Shown here piece by piece: positions 6,875-14,767 of a stretch of DNA of 22,307 nt. Each line of letters begins with the position of its first letter. Position 1 is the stretch's first letter. The notes beneath the pieces are model-generated. The model had not been told where the DNA came from. It was given only the letters and a program-made list of their open reading frames with translations, and made no database searches. A program made the position numbers and the translations under genes. Source of the stretch: Chloroflexota bacterium (GTDB lineage: Bacteria; Chloroflexota; Chloroflexia; Thermomicrobiales; JADLAZ01); assembly GCA_020849725.1 (NCBI GenBank), contig JADLAZ010000034.1, forward strand, positions 1 to 22,307, in the 5' to 3' direction.

Positions 6875-8089
6875 GTGTACATCCTGAGCGTCGCGGAGTT
6901 GACCGAAGTCATCAGAGCCGTGCTCGATACCGAGCCGCTGCTCCACGATGTTTGGGTGCGCGGCGAGGTGTCGAACCTGTCGCGGTCGGCGTCCGGCCAC
7001 ATCTACTTCACGATCAAGGACGCCGCCAGCCAGCTCAAGTGCGTCCTGTTTCGCCAGCACCAGCGGTACCAGTCCTACCAACCGATCAATGGCGCGCTGG
7101 TCGTCGTTCACGGCCGCATCTCGATCTATGAGGCGGCCGGGTCGCTGCAGGTGTACGTCGATCTGGTGCAAGCCGACGGTATCGGCGCTGCATCGTTAGA
7201 ACTGGAGCAACGGCGGCAGCGGCTGGCAGCCGAGGGGTTGTTCGAGCCGGGGCGCAAGCGCCGCCTGCCGGCCTATCCGGCCTGCATCGGCGTCGTCACA
7301 TCCGCCCAGGGCGCGGTCTGGCACGACATCCAGCACGTTGTTGCGCGCCGCTTTCCGAGTGCGGTGCTGGTGCTGGCGGCAGCCAGGGTGCAAGGCGATG
7401 GCGCGCCGGCCAGCATTGTCGCCGCGCTGCGCCAGCTCTGGGAGTTGGACTGCTGCGACACGATCATTGTCGGCAGAGGCGGCGGCTCGGCCGAGGACCT
7501 GTCGGCGTTCAACGATGAGCGGGTCGTGCGCGCCATCTTCGCGTCGCCCGTGCCGGTCATCAGCGCTGTCGGTCACGAGGTCGATTACACGCTAGTCGAT
7601 GAGGTGGCCGACGTGCGGGCGCCGACGCCGTCGGCCGCGGCCGAGCTGGCGGTGCCGGACCGCCTGCACCTGCTCACCGATGTCGCCAACCTGGCGACGC
7701 GCCTGCGGGCAGGGCTCGCGCAGCAGTTGGCGGACGCACGCGGCCAGACGGCCGACTACCGTCGGCGGGTCCAGTGGCATTCGCCACGGGACCGTGTGCG
7801 CGATGGGCGGCAGCGTGTGGACGATCTGAGCGCACTGCTGCACGAGCGGTTCAGCCAGCGCGTCGAGCGCCGGCGGGCCACGCTCGACGCGCTGGCAGGA
7901 CGCCTGGCCGCGCTGGACCCCAGCGCCGTGCTGGCGCGCGGCTACGCGGTCGTCACGCGGGCAGAGACCGGCGCCGTCGTCGCCAGCCGGTCTGCGGTCG
8001 CACCGGGAGTGGTGCTCCGGGTGCAGGTGTCTGATGGCGAATTTTCGGCGACCGTCGCCAGAGCGGAGGAGCGTGGCCATGGTCACTGA
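6875..8089 (+). CDS. xseA: Exodeoxyribonuclease VII large subunit
   Basis: Catalytic subunit of the ATP-independent single-strand exonuclease ExoVII, which acts in DNA repair and recombination. I take the GTG at 6875 as start because homology begins there (VYILSVAELTEVI, as in other XseA); the open frame continues upstream inside accB but that part is a shadow. 404 residues, normal for the family outside enterics. N-terminal OB domain (to about 105) with VWVRGEVSNL and SGHIYFTIKD; catalytic domain with GVVTSAQGAVWHD (139-151), VGRGGGSAEDLSAFN (199-213), GHEVDYTLVDEVAD (233-246) and RAPTPSAAAE (248-257); then a long coiled-coil region and a C-terminal LARGYAVV segment. It ends 11 nt inside xseB, as expected for subunits of one complex. 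The 94-nt gap after accB shows no clear promoter. Confidence 0.95.
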   Translation: MYILSVAELTEVIRAVLDTEPLLHDVWVRGEVSNLSRSASGHIYFTIKDAASQLKCVLFRQHQRYQSYQPINGALVVVHGRISIYEAAGSLQVYVDLVQADGIGAASLELEQRRQRLAAEGLFEPGRKRRLPAYPACIGVVTSAQGAVWHDIQHVVARRFPSAVLVLAAARVQGDGAPASIVAALRQLWELDCCDTIIVGRGGGSAEDLSAFNDERVVRAIFASPVPVISAVGHEVDYTLVDEVADVRAPTPSAAAELAVPDRLHLLTDVANLATRLRAGLAQQLADARGQTADYRRRVQWHSPRDRVRDGRQRVDDLSALLHERFSQRVERRRATLDALAGRLAALDPSAVLARGYAVVTRAETGAVVASRSAVAPGVVLRVQVSDGEFSATVARAEERGHGH

Positions 8090-8327
8090 CGCGGCGCCGA
8101 CCTTTGAGCAAGCGCTGCAGGAGTTGCAGGCGGCGGTCGAGGCGCTGGAGCAGGGCGGTTTGCCGCTGGATGAGGCCGTGGCCCTGTACGAGCGCGCCAT
8201 GCGCCTCGTCGCCGTCTGCGGTCATCACCTCGATCAGATCGAGTTGCGCGTGGTTGAACTCGAGGCGGCGGTCCCGACCGTTGCCGGCGACGAGGCGTCG
8301 CCAGGCAACGGGTTCGAGTTCGACTAG
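8079..8327 (+). CDS. xseB: Exodeoxyribonuclease VII small subunit
   Basis: Small helical subunit that binds the XseA coiled coil. 82 residues, against 80 in E. coli. The ATG at 8079 has GGAGGA 8 nt upstream; earlier in-frame Met codons would lengthen it into xseA without family similarity. The conserved core is TFEQALQELQAAVEALEQG (two-helix hairpin), then LPLDEAVALYERAMRLVAVC. The C-terminal 20 residues are a loosely conserved acidic tail. It overlaps xseA by 11 nt and is convergent with the protease gene, stops 13 nt apart. Confidence 0.95.
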   Translation: MVTDAAPTFEQALQELQAAVEALEQGGLPLDEAVALYERAMRLVAVCGHHLDQIELRVVELEAAVPTVAGDEASPGNGFEFD

Positions 8328-8330
8328 GCT

Positions 8331-8349
8331 CGGCCGGGTGCTACGGCCG
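8331..8349. terminator. Hairpin between convergent xseB and protease genes
   Basis: CGGCCG, 7-nt loop, CGGCCG: a 6-bp all-GC stem covering the space between the two stops and the last codons of the protease gene. There is no T-run, so a terminator role is only possible. Confidence 0.25.
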
Positions 8350-9315
8350 GTTGGCGCCGGCCTTGAGTTGCGGCAGCAGTTGCTTGGCGGTGTTGATCGG
8401 TACCGCGAAGCCGATGCCGCTGATGCCCATCGCGCCGAGCGTGTTGATGCCGATCACCTCGCCTTTCTCGTTGAGAAGCGGCCCGCCGGAGTTGCCCGGG
8501 TTGATCGCCGCATCGGTCTGGATCAACCCCTTGAGCGACACCTGCCACGTGGTCATGTCCCGGTTGACGGCGCTGACGATGCCGCTGGTGACCGTCTTGT
8601 CCAGTCCGAGCGGACTGCCGATGGCGATGGCAATGTCACCGGGCTGGATGGCAGCCGAGTCGCCCAGCGCAACGGTGGGCAGGCCGCCGCCACCGCCGTC
8701 GCCCGTGCCGCCGCCGGGAGCATCGATCTTGAGCAGAGCAATATCGTTCTCTGGCGACCGGCCCAGGACCTTGGCCGTGAACTTCCGCCCGTCGGGCAAC
8801 GCCACTGACAGTGAGCGTGCGCCCTCGATGACATGGTTGTTGGTCAGGATCAGCCCGCTGGCGTCGATGACGAAACCGGAGCCGGTGCCGCCTCCGCCGA
8901 ACATGCCGGCGCCCCGGTTGGTGATCTGGACCACCGCCGGGCTGACCATGCGATAGACATTGGCCGCGACCGAGCCAGAAGTCGGCTGCACCGCGCTGGC
9001 GCCAGTCACGGCTGGTGCTGCCACGGGGGTGGGCGGGGTGGCCGCCGGCCCGAGCCGGGTCAGTGTCGCGCCGACCGCGCCGCCACCGATGGCAGTGACG
9101 ATCAGCGCGCCGGCCATGCCGACCATGGCCGCGCGTCGACCCATTGTCGTGCCGCTGGCGGCTGGTCTGGCCGCCGGCGTGGCGGTCGGTCGAGACGTGG
9201 GCGCCGGGCCGGCAGTCGCGCGCGGCGCGCTGGCCGGCGGCGTGTCCTGCACCAGGAAGCTGCGCGGCGAGAACGGTGATTCTGGGGTGGTGCTGGGGTC
9301 GTTCGGCAGGCTCAT
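8341..9315 (-). CDS. Membrane-anchored trypsin-like serine protease (HtrA/DegP family, no PDZ)
   Basis: S1C-family protease acting outside the membrane on misfolded or specific envelope proteins. Start at the ATG at 9315, preceded by GAGGTG; 324 residues. Order: cytoplasmic Pro/Thr/Ala-rich tail (1-58), one membrane helix (about 62-85, MVGMAGALIVTAIGGGAVGA), Pro/Ala linker, protease domain from about 118. Catalytic triad: His161 in LTNNHVIEG, Asp191 in ENDIALLKI, Ser276 in GNSGGPL. A Gly-rich loop (201-211) follows the Asp strand. The protein ends just after the protease fold (IGFAVPINTA), so the PDZ domain usual in DegP/HtrA is absent. It lies 79 nt after the VWA gene on the same strand with no evident promoter, so it is probably the last gene of the moxR operon. 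Confidence 0.93.
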   Translation of the reverse strand: MSLPNDPSTTPESPFSPRSFLVQDTPPASAPRATAGPAPTSRPTATPAARPAASGTTMGRRAAMVGMAGALIVTAIGGGAVGATLTRLGPAATPPTPVAAPAVTGASAVQPTSGSVAANVYRMVSPAVVQITNRGAGMFGGGGTGSGFVIDASGLILTNNHVIEGARSLSVALPDGRKFTAKVLGRSPENDIALLKIDAPGGGTGDGGGGGLPTVALGDSAAIQPGDIAIAIGSPLGLDKTVTSGIVSAVNRDMTTWQVSLKGLIQTDAAINPGNSGGPLLNEKGEVIGINTLGAMGISGIGFAVPINTAKQLLPQLKAGANRP

Positions 9316-9394
9316 CTCACACCTCACGCTCGGTACGGGCAGTGGCACACGCGACACGCGCCGGTGGCCGCTGCCCACGCGGTACGATGGGGCA

Positions 9395-10369
9395 CTACGG
9401 CAACTGCTGGAACCAGCGCAGGCCAAACAATCCACTGACGATCAGGAACAGCGCCGCGATAGCCGCCACAAGCGCGGTGATCTCGGTCGGCTCCTCGGCC
9501 ACCGTCACCTGGGTGCTGAGGTCGGCGTAGACTTTGGCCAGATCGCTCGTCTCGGCGGCGTAGAAATAGTCGCCACCAGTCTGGGAAGCGATGGACTGAA
9601 GGGTCATCTCGTCGAGTACGGCCGGCACCCGGCCCCCCACCATGGGCGCTGCGCCACGCTGGCCAACGCCGACGGTGTGGACCTTGACGCCCTCTTCTTT
9701 GGCGCGGGCGGCGGCCCGCTCCGGCGGCATGCCGGCCGACGACGCGCCGTCGGACATGAGGATGACCGTGCCGGGCGCCTTCACGCCATTGAGGGATGGC
9801 GGCCGGCGAGCCAGGAGATCAAGCGCCGCGTTGAGACCCTCGCCGATAGCGGTGCCACCGTTGGCGACCAGGCTGTCGATCGCGCGACTCACCTGGCGGT
9901 GGTCCTTCGTCAGCGGCGAGGCGACGGTGGCTGAGTTGTTGAAGATGACCAGGCCGGCCTGCGCCTGCGGCGGCAGGTTCTGGACAAAGCCGCGCGCTGC
10001 CAGCTTGGTCGCATCCATGCGGTTTGGCTTGAGGTCGGTCGCCGCCATCGAGCCGGACACATCGATGACCAACACCACCGCCGACTGGTCTTGCGGCAGC
10101 GCCACGACGGCGTGCGGTCGTGCCAGGCTCACCAACAACGCCGCCAGGCCGAGCAGGTAGAGCGCCGGCGGCACATGCCGTCGCCAGCCCGGGCCGCGCC
10201 CGGCGACCTGCTGGAGCAGCGCCAGGTTGGTGAAGCGCATGACGTACTGGCGCCGGCGACGCTGCAAGAGGACATACACCAGCATCAGCAGCGGCACCAG
10301 CAGCAGCCCCCACAGCAGCAGCGGCCACTCGAATGTCACGGGTGGGGGGGCAATTATCGGCAGGTTCAT
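9395..10369 (-). CDS. Membrane VWA-domain protein (BatA-like)
   Basis: Membrane protein with a von Willebrand factor A domain, of the BatA/aerotolerance family found with MoxR ATPases; exact role unknown. 324 residues: membrane helices at about 15-35 and 68-84, VWA domain about 97-285, and a C-terminal helix about 298-318. The metal-ion site is intact: DVSGSM (Asp103, Ser105, Ser107), Thr173 in GGTAIGEGL, and Asp207 in LMSDG. N-terminal MRFTNLALLQQV matches the BatA segment between the first two helices. The ATG overlaps the DUF58 stop (ATGA), with GGAGGT upstream, so the two are translationally coupled. The VWA face probably presents a protein-binding, metal-dependent surface regulated by the MoxR ATPase (inference from family context). 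Confidence 0.93.
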   Translation of the reverse strand: MNLPIIAPPPVTFEWPLLLWGLLLVPLLMLVYVLLQRRRRQYVMRFTNLALLQQVAGRGPGWRRHVPPALYLLGLAALLVSLARPHAVVALPQDQSAVVLVIDVSGSMAATDLKPNRMDATKLAARGFVQNLPPQAQAGLVIFNNSATVASPLTKDHRQVSRAIDSLVANGGTAIGEGLNAALDLLARRPPSLNGVKAPGTVILMSDGASSAGMPPERAAARAKEEGVKVHTVGVGQRGAAPMVGGRVPAVLDEMTLQSIASQTGGDYFYAAETSDLAKVYADLSTQVTVAEEPTEITALVAAIAALFLIVSGLFGLRWFQQLP

Positions 10370-11370
10370 TGAAGACCTCCGCTGTAGCTCGCGGGCAGCC
10401 CGTTCTGGGGGCCGCGCTGGCCGCGTCGGCGCTGGCGAGTGCTGAGGAACTGCACCAGCCGGGGCAAGAGTTCGGCTTCAGTGCCAAGGGTGAGCACGTC
10501 AACGCCGGCTGACGTGAGCGCAGCCCGCAACTGGGCTGCTTGGGCCACGGCCGCGGCGGCGAAACGCTCCCGCAGCCGGCGGTCGGCTGTGTTGACGACA
10601 AGCTGCTGGCCGGTCTCCGGGTCCTCCAGCGTCAGCAGGCCGACGTCCGGCAGCGCACCCTCACGCGGGTCCGACAGACGCACGGCGACGACCTCGTGGC
10701 GCACGGCCAGCCGCCGCAGTGCCGGCTGCCAGCCATCGGGCGCCAGGAAGTCCGACACAATCAGGACGACGGAGCGACGACGGATGAGCCGGTTGGCGTG
10801 ATCGAGCACTGTCGCCAGATCAGTCGTGCCACGGGCCGGTGGGTCGACCTCGCGCAGGCGCTGCAGCAGCCGGACCTGATGGGCGCGACCGGCCGCCGGC
10901 GGGATCACTGCCAGCGGCTCGGTGTCGAACAGGAGCGCGCCGACGCGGTTGCCATGGCCGCCGAGCAGGCGGCCGGCGATGGCGGCGAACTCCGCGCCCC
11001 GATCGCGCTTCAGGCAGTCGGCCGTGCCCCACTGGATGGACGGGCTGACGTCGATGACGAGCCAGACATCGAGCGCGCGCTCGGCCTGCGTCTCGCGCAC
11101 GTAGGTCGAGTCGCTGCGAGCGGTGACGTTCCAGTCGATGTGCCGGACATCGTCGCCGGGGTGGTAGTCGCGCACTTCGGCCAGCTCGATGCCCGGCCCG
11201 CGCAGCAGTGACCGCTCGTCGCCGCCAAAACGCGCCGCCAGTGGCCGCAGGATGGTCCACTTCAGACGGCGCACCAGCGCCTCGCCCGCCTCGGAGGCGG
11301 CGGCAGGGAGAGGCGGCGCCTCTGGCCCGGCGGCGGTGTGGGAGCGGTTCGATCGGGTGTCAGGCGACAT
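10366..11370 (-). CDS. DUF58 domain-containing protein
   Basis: Member of the DUF58 family, almost always encoded beside MoxR and VWA proteins; molecular function not established. 334 residues. The signature region is at about 66-92 (VRDYHPGDDVRHIDWN then ARSDSTYVRE). It is followed by a VWA-like fold with a DxSxS site DVSPSI (Asp107, Ser109, Ser111), LLFDT near 147-151, TDLATVLDHANRLI, and VLIVSDFLAPDGW. No membrane helix, unlike longer DUF58 proteins with N-terminal helices. N-terminal 30 residues are low complexity. Its start overlaps moxR by 11 nt and its end overlaps the VWA gene by 4 nt. Probably a cytoplasmic partner linking the ATPase to the membrane VWA protein (inference). Confidence 0.92.
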   Translation of the reverse strand: MSPDTRSNRSHTAAGPEAPPLPAAASEAGEALVRRLKWTILRPLAARFGGDERSLLRGPGIELAEVRDYHPGDDVRHIDWNVTARSDSTYVRETQAERALDVWLVIDVSPSIQWGTADCLKRDRGAEFAAIAGRLLGGHGNRVGALLFDTEPLAVIPPAAGRAHQVRLLQRLREVDPPARGTTDLATVLDHANRLIRRRSVVLIVSDFLAPDGWQPALRRLAVRHEVVAVRLSDPREGALPDVGLLTLEDPETGQQLVVNTADRRLRERFAAAAVAQAAQLRAALTSAGVDVLTLGTEAELLPRLVQFLSTRQRRRGQRGPQNGLPASYSGGLQ

Positions 11371-12376
11371 GGCGGTCCGCCAGATCGATGCGCGGCGCCG
11401 GGTACTTCTTGAGCAGCAGGTCGATGATTGCCTCGGGCGTGACGCCAGCGGCGATGCCGTCGTAGGTCAGCACCAGCCGGTGCCGCAGGATGTCCGGCGC
11501 CAGCGCGGCGACGTCCTGCGGCAGCACGTAGGTGCGGCCACGCAAGAAGGCGTGCGCCCGGCCCGCTCGCACCAGGTTGATCGAGGCGCGCGGGCTAGCG
11601 CCGAAGGCCAGCGCCCCGGCGATCTCGGCCAGGCCGTTGTCGCGTGGCTGGCGCGTCGCGTGGACGAGCGCGGCCGCGTAGGCGATCACCTGCGGGTCGG
11701 CGTAGACTTCGTCGACGCTGGCCTGGAGGGCCGCCAGTTGCTCGGGCGTGATCAGCCGTCGCAGCTTGATGGCCGGGCCGATGATCCGCTGGACGACGAC
11801 GATCTCGTCGGCATAGCTGGGGTACGACACCAGCACCTTGAACAGGAAGCGGTCGAGCTGCGCCTCGGGCAGAGGATAGGTGCCCTCCGACTCGATCGGA
11901 TTCTGCGTCGCCAGCACCAGGAACGGTTCAGGAACGGCAAACGTCTGCTTGCCGATCGTCACCTGGCGCTCCTGCATGACCTCCAACAGCGCCGACTGGA
12001 CTTTGGCCGGCGCTCGGTTGATCTCGTCGGCCAGCACCAGATTGGCGAAGACGGGCCCCAGTTCGGTGGTGAACTCGGCGGAGCGGGCGTTGAAGATGCG
12101 CGTGCCGATCAGGTCCGCCGGCACCAGGTCCGGCGTGAACTGGATGCGGCCGAACGAGCCGCCGACGACGTCGGCCAGCGCCTTGACGGTGGCCGTCTTG
12201 GCCAGGCCGGGCACACCCTCCAGCAACACGTGGCCGCGAGCCAGCAGCGCGACCAGCAGTCGCTCCAGCAGGTGGTCTTGGCCGACGATCAGCCGTTTCA
12301 ACTCGAACAGCAGCGTCTCGACCGAGATCGGCGGCGTCGCTGTGGGCTGGGTCTGATCCGGTGCCGTGGTCGTCAT
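11360..12376 (-). CDS. MoxR-family AAA+ ATPase
   Basis: AAA+ chaperone-like ATPase that in studied cases matures or activates VWA-domain partners. Start at the ATG at 12376, preceded by GAGGAGAG; 338 residues. An upstream in-frame start would add 45 residues unlike the family. Motifs: IVGQDHLLERLL (30-41), Walker A GVPGLAKT (54-61), Walker B VLADE (114-118), sensor 1 ATQNP with Asn159, Arg-finger region EAQLDRF (Arg176), and sensor 2 region GASPRASINL. First gene of moxR-DUF58-VWA-protease. The 231-nt region before it holds a terminator-like hairpin and a 17-bp inverted repeat, but I see no convincing -35/-10 pair. Confidence 0.95.
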   Translation of the reverse strand: MTTTAPDQTQPTATPPISVETLLFELKRLIVGQDHLLERLLVALLARGHVLLEGVPGLAKTATVKALADVVGGSFGRIQFTPDLVPADLIGTRIFNARSAEFTTELGPVFANLVLADEINRAPAKVQSALLEVMQERQVTIGKQTFAVPEPFLVLATQNPIESEGTYPLPEAQLDRFLFKVLVSYPSYADEIVVVQRIIGPAIKLRRLITPEQLAALQASVDEVYADPQVIAYAAALVHATRQPRDNGLAEIAGALAFGASPRASINLVRAGRAHAFLRGRTYVLPQDVAALAPDILRHRLVLTYDGIAAGVTPEAIIDLLLKKYPAPRIDLADRHVA

Positions 12377-12434
12377 GTGTCTCTCCTCGCGCTCATGGGC
12401 GCTGGTGGGCGGCGGTTCCGCCCACGGGCAGCCG

Positions 12435-12451
12435 ATGCTTGAATGAAGCAT
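12435..12451. promoter_or_regulatory. Inverted repeat upstream of moxR, possible operator
   Basis: Perfect ATGCTT-5 nt-AAGCAT inverted repeat, 58-75 nt before the moxR start. It is AT-richer than its surroundings, as protein-binding palindromes often are here. No regulator gene is adjacent. Confidence 0.25.
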
Positions 12452-12501
12452 GCCGCCAGGCCGTAAGGGCACGATGAGACGAAGCTGAGAGGCTGATAAG
12501 A

Positions 12502-12528
12502 GCGCGGGCACGGCGATGTTGCCCGCGC
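12502..12528 (-). terminator. Likely terminator after the luciferase-like oxidoreductase gene
   Basis: Perfect 9-bp stem (GCGCGGGCA / TGCCCGCGC) with a 9-nt loop, 80 nt after the oxidoreductase stop and 126 nt before moxR. On the minus strand it is followed by CTCTTATC, a poor U-tract, so termination may be partial. Confidence 0.45.
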
Positions 12529-12607
12529 GTCAACCGCCGGTTCCCGGGCGCAGCGTGTCCGGCCGTGGCCGCTCAGACGAGCAATGCGGCGCGGCTACAG
12601 ACGGGTA

Positions 12608-13486
12608 TCAGCGCAGCGTCATCAGGCGCGCGGCGACGCGCTCGAGGTTCGCCACCGGCACCGGCGGTCGCCACATGCAGATGACCTCGCTGACGCCCAG
12701 GTCGCGGTACTGCTCCACCAGATCGGTGAACCGTTCCGGCGACTCGAGGGGATCGAAGCCGACGCGGTTGGGCCAGGCCGCTACCGACCAGCGCAGCGTC
12801 GCCGGATCTCGGCCGACCGCGTCGCAGGCGGCCAGCACCTCGGCGCTGGACGCGCGCACCTCATCGGGGCTACCGACCATATTCCAGGTGTCCGCCTCAC
12901 GTGCGACGATGCGCAGCATGCGCGCGCCGCGCGTGCCGATGACGATGGGGATGCCGTCCGGGCGCACCGGGCGCGGCATGAACGGCGCATCCTGGAGGTG
13001 GTAGTAGCGGCCTTCGACCGTCGATCGCTCCTCGGTCAACAGCGCACGGATGACGCGGATCGCCTCGGCGAAGCGGTCGACGCGCTCGCCTGGCCCGGGG
13101 AAGTCGAAGCCGTAGGCGGCGTGTTCCCGCTCATGCCAGCCGGCGCCGAGGCCCAGCACCAGCCGGCCACCGGTGATGTGGTCGATGGTGACGGCCTGCT
13201 TGGCAAGCAACGCTGGCTGCCGGTAGGTGTTGCCGGAGACGAGCACGCCGACGGCGACGCGCGGCGTGAGCGCGGCCAGCCCGGCCAGCGCCGTCCAGGC
13301 CTCCAGGTAAGTGTCGTCGACGCTGCCACCACCGGCGGCCATGAAATGATCGAACACCCAGGCGCTGTCGAACCCGAGTGCCTCGATCCGCCGCCAGCGG
13401 TCCGTTAGGAGGCTCCAGGCCTCGGTCTGGCCCGTCGCGATGCCTACCTGGAACGGAAAGCGACTGCTGTCGACGAGGCTCCCCAT
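12608..13486 (-). CDS. Luciferase-like (LLM) flavin/F420-dependent oxidoreductase
   Basis: TIM-barrel oxidoreductase of the bacterial luciferase superfamily, using F420 or FMN; substrate unknown. 292 residues from the ATG at 13486. Two GTG codons lie directly before this ATG (GTG GTG ATG) with GGGGG just upstream, so a start 3 or 6 nt earlier is possible. Family marks: IEALGFDSAWVFDHF (about 34-48), TPRVAVGVLVSGNTYRQP, DHITGGRLVLGLGAGWHE and AAYGFDFPG, and PIVIGTRGARMLRIVAREAD. The last is the F420-dependent group's usual text but does not prove the cofactor. It lies 98 nt after the P1-family peptidase on the same strand; a strong hairpin follows. Confidence 0.9.
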   Translation of the reverse strand: MGSLVDSSRFPFQVGIATGQTEAWSLLTDRWRRIEALGFDSAWVFDHFMAAGGGSVDDTYLEAWTALAGLAALTPRVAVGVLVSGNTYRQPALLAKQAVTIDHITGGRLVLGLGAGWHEREHAAYGFDFPGPGERVDRFAEAIRVIRALLTEERSTVEGRYYHLQDAPFMPRPVRPDGIPIVIGTRGARMLRIVAREADTWNMVGSPDEVRASSAEVLAACDAVGRDPATLRWSVAAWPNRVGFDPLESPERFTDLVEQYRDLGVSEVICMWRPPVPVANLERVAARLMTLR

Positions 13487-13584
13487 CACCACCCCCGTGT
13501 GAACCGATCACGCCTGGCCCGCCCCATGATGCACGATCGGACACCGATTTCGCCACTGTCACGCTCGCCGCTCGAAGAGCAGCA

Positions 13585-14724
13585 TCACGGCTGGAGGTGG
13601 CCGTGGCGGCGCATGGCATCGACGAGCAGGTCCAGCGGTAGCGCGTGCGACACGACGCCGTTGATGCCGGTCATCGTCGTCGCCATGCACAAGGCATTGA
13701 CGATCGCCTCCTCCGTCGCCTCGGCAGCCGCCTCGAACAGTGGGGTCATCGCGGGCTGCGGCAGCATGCGCACCGGCAGCGTGCCATCGACATCCGGCGT
13801 ATCCAGACCACGATTGCCGGTGCTGAAGGCGAGAAAGAGATCGCCGCTGCTGTCGGCGCCGATGCCGCCGACCCGGGCAAGGCCGACCGTGGCCCGCTGC
13901 GCCAGGCGGCGACACTGCGTCGGCAGCAGCGGTGCGTCGGTCGCCAGCACGACGATGATCGAACCGCTACCCGCCGGCAGGTCGGCCGGCCGGCCCGGCG
14001 CTGGCACCCGGTCGAGGCCGATCTCCCGGCCGACGGGTACGCCATCCACGCGCAGCAGATCGCGCCGACCGTAGTTGGCCTGAACGAGCGCACCGACGGT
14101 CCAGACGCCGCGCGCGGCCGGCGTCTGACGGGAGGCGGTGCCAATGCCACCCTTGAACTGGTGGCAGGTCATGCCGGTGCCGCCGCCGATGCAGCCCTCG
14201 GTGACTGGCCCACCGTCTGCCGCGTCCAGCGCGGCGTAGACGTGCTCGGCGGTGATGTGCATGCCGTTGATGTCGTTCAGCCCGCCGTCGTAGGTTTCGG
14301 CGACCACCGGTAGGCTCCAGGCATAGGCGCCCATGCGGCCGCGCTCGACGCTGAAGCGGATGATGGCGTCGCGGACGACGCCGACACTGTGCGTGTTGGT
14401 GATCGCGATCGGCGACGTCAGCAGGCCGCTCTCCTCTACCCAGGCCAGCCCGGTCATTTCTCCGTTTCCGTTGAACACATGCGCGCCGGCGAAGACCGGA
14501 TCGGCGCGCACCGCGCCGCCATGGGGCAACACGACCGTGACGCCCGTGCGCACCGGACCGGCGCCCACGCGCAGCGCGCCGTCGCCGCGAATGAGGGTCG
14601 TGTGACCGACGCGGACACCGGCCACATCGGTCAGCGCGTTCAGTGGCCCGGTCGGCAGGTGACCGATGCGGATGCCCAGGTCGCGCGCCCGTTGTCGTGC
14701 CGGCAGTTGCTCACTGGCGGACAT
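13585..14724 (-). CDS. P1 family (DmpA-type) peptidase, self-processing N-terminal nucleophile aminopeptidase
   Basis: Homologue of DmpA/BapA, L-aminopeptidase/D-esterase enzymes that cut themselves into alpha and beta chains. 379 residues, full length, ATG at 14724 with a GGAGGGGGAGG site. It starts with ARDLGIRIGHLPTGPLNALTDVAGV, the conserved DmpA opening. The structural core follows: NGNGEMTGLAWVEESG, TNTHSVGVVRDA and GCIGGGTGMTCHQFKGGIGT (178-196). The predicted cleavage is Gly254-Ser255 in GSGSIIVVLATDAPL, matching the DmpA Gly-Ser processing site as I recall it, with Ser255 as nucleophile of the beta chain. No signal peptide, so cytoplasmic. It may take N-terminal residues from peptides or act on beta-amino acids; substrate class cannot be read from sequence. 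It is 43 nt after the OsmC gene. Confidence 0.94.
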   Translation of the reverse strand: MSASEQLPARQRARDLGIRIGHLPTGPLNALTDVAGVRVGHTTLIRGDGALRVGAGPVRTGVTVVLPHGGAVRADPVFAGAHVFNGNGEMTGLAWVEESGLLTSPIAITNTHSVGVVRDAIIRFSVERGRMGAYAWSLPVVAETYDGGLNDINGMHITAEHVYAALDAADGGPVTEGCIGGGTGMTCHQFKGGIGTASRQTPAARGVWTVGALVQANYGRRDLLRVDGVPVGREIGLDRVPAPGRPADLPAGSGSIIVVLATDAPLLPTQCRRLAQRATVGLARVGGIGADSSGDLFLAFSTGNRGLDTPDVDGTLPVRMLPQPAMTPLFEAAAEATEEAIVNALCMATTMTGINGVVSHALPLDLLVDAMRRHGHLQP

Positions 14725-14767
14725 GGCCCTCCCCCTCCGTCCGATGGATGCGAGCCGATGCTGCGGG

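Noticed and set aside
8305..8327. GGTTCGAGTTCGA resembling a tRNA T-arm
   Set aside because: It is the end of xseB (coding for NGFEFD); no acceptor stem or anticodon arm around it.
8960..9934. + strand frame of 324 residues across the protease and VWA genes
   Set aside because: Spans two real minus-strand genes with intact active sites; the translation has no recognisable fold.
11189..12442. Long + strand reading frame (417 residues) opposite moxR
   Set aside because: Antisense shadow of a GC-rich gene: Arg/Gly/Asp-rich, no domain, no ribosome site, while the minus strand has clear MoxR motifs.
12584..13408. + strand frame of 274 residues opposite the luciferase-like gene
   Set aside because: Asp/Gly/Arg-rich and featureless; the opposite strand has family motifs throughout.
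13504..13540. CCGATC ... GATCGG arms upstream of the luciferase-like gene
   Set aside because: Arms are short and 25 nt apart, with another CCGAT nearby; no better than chance.
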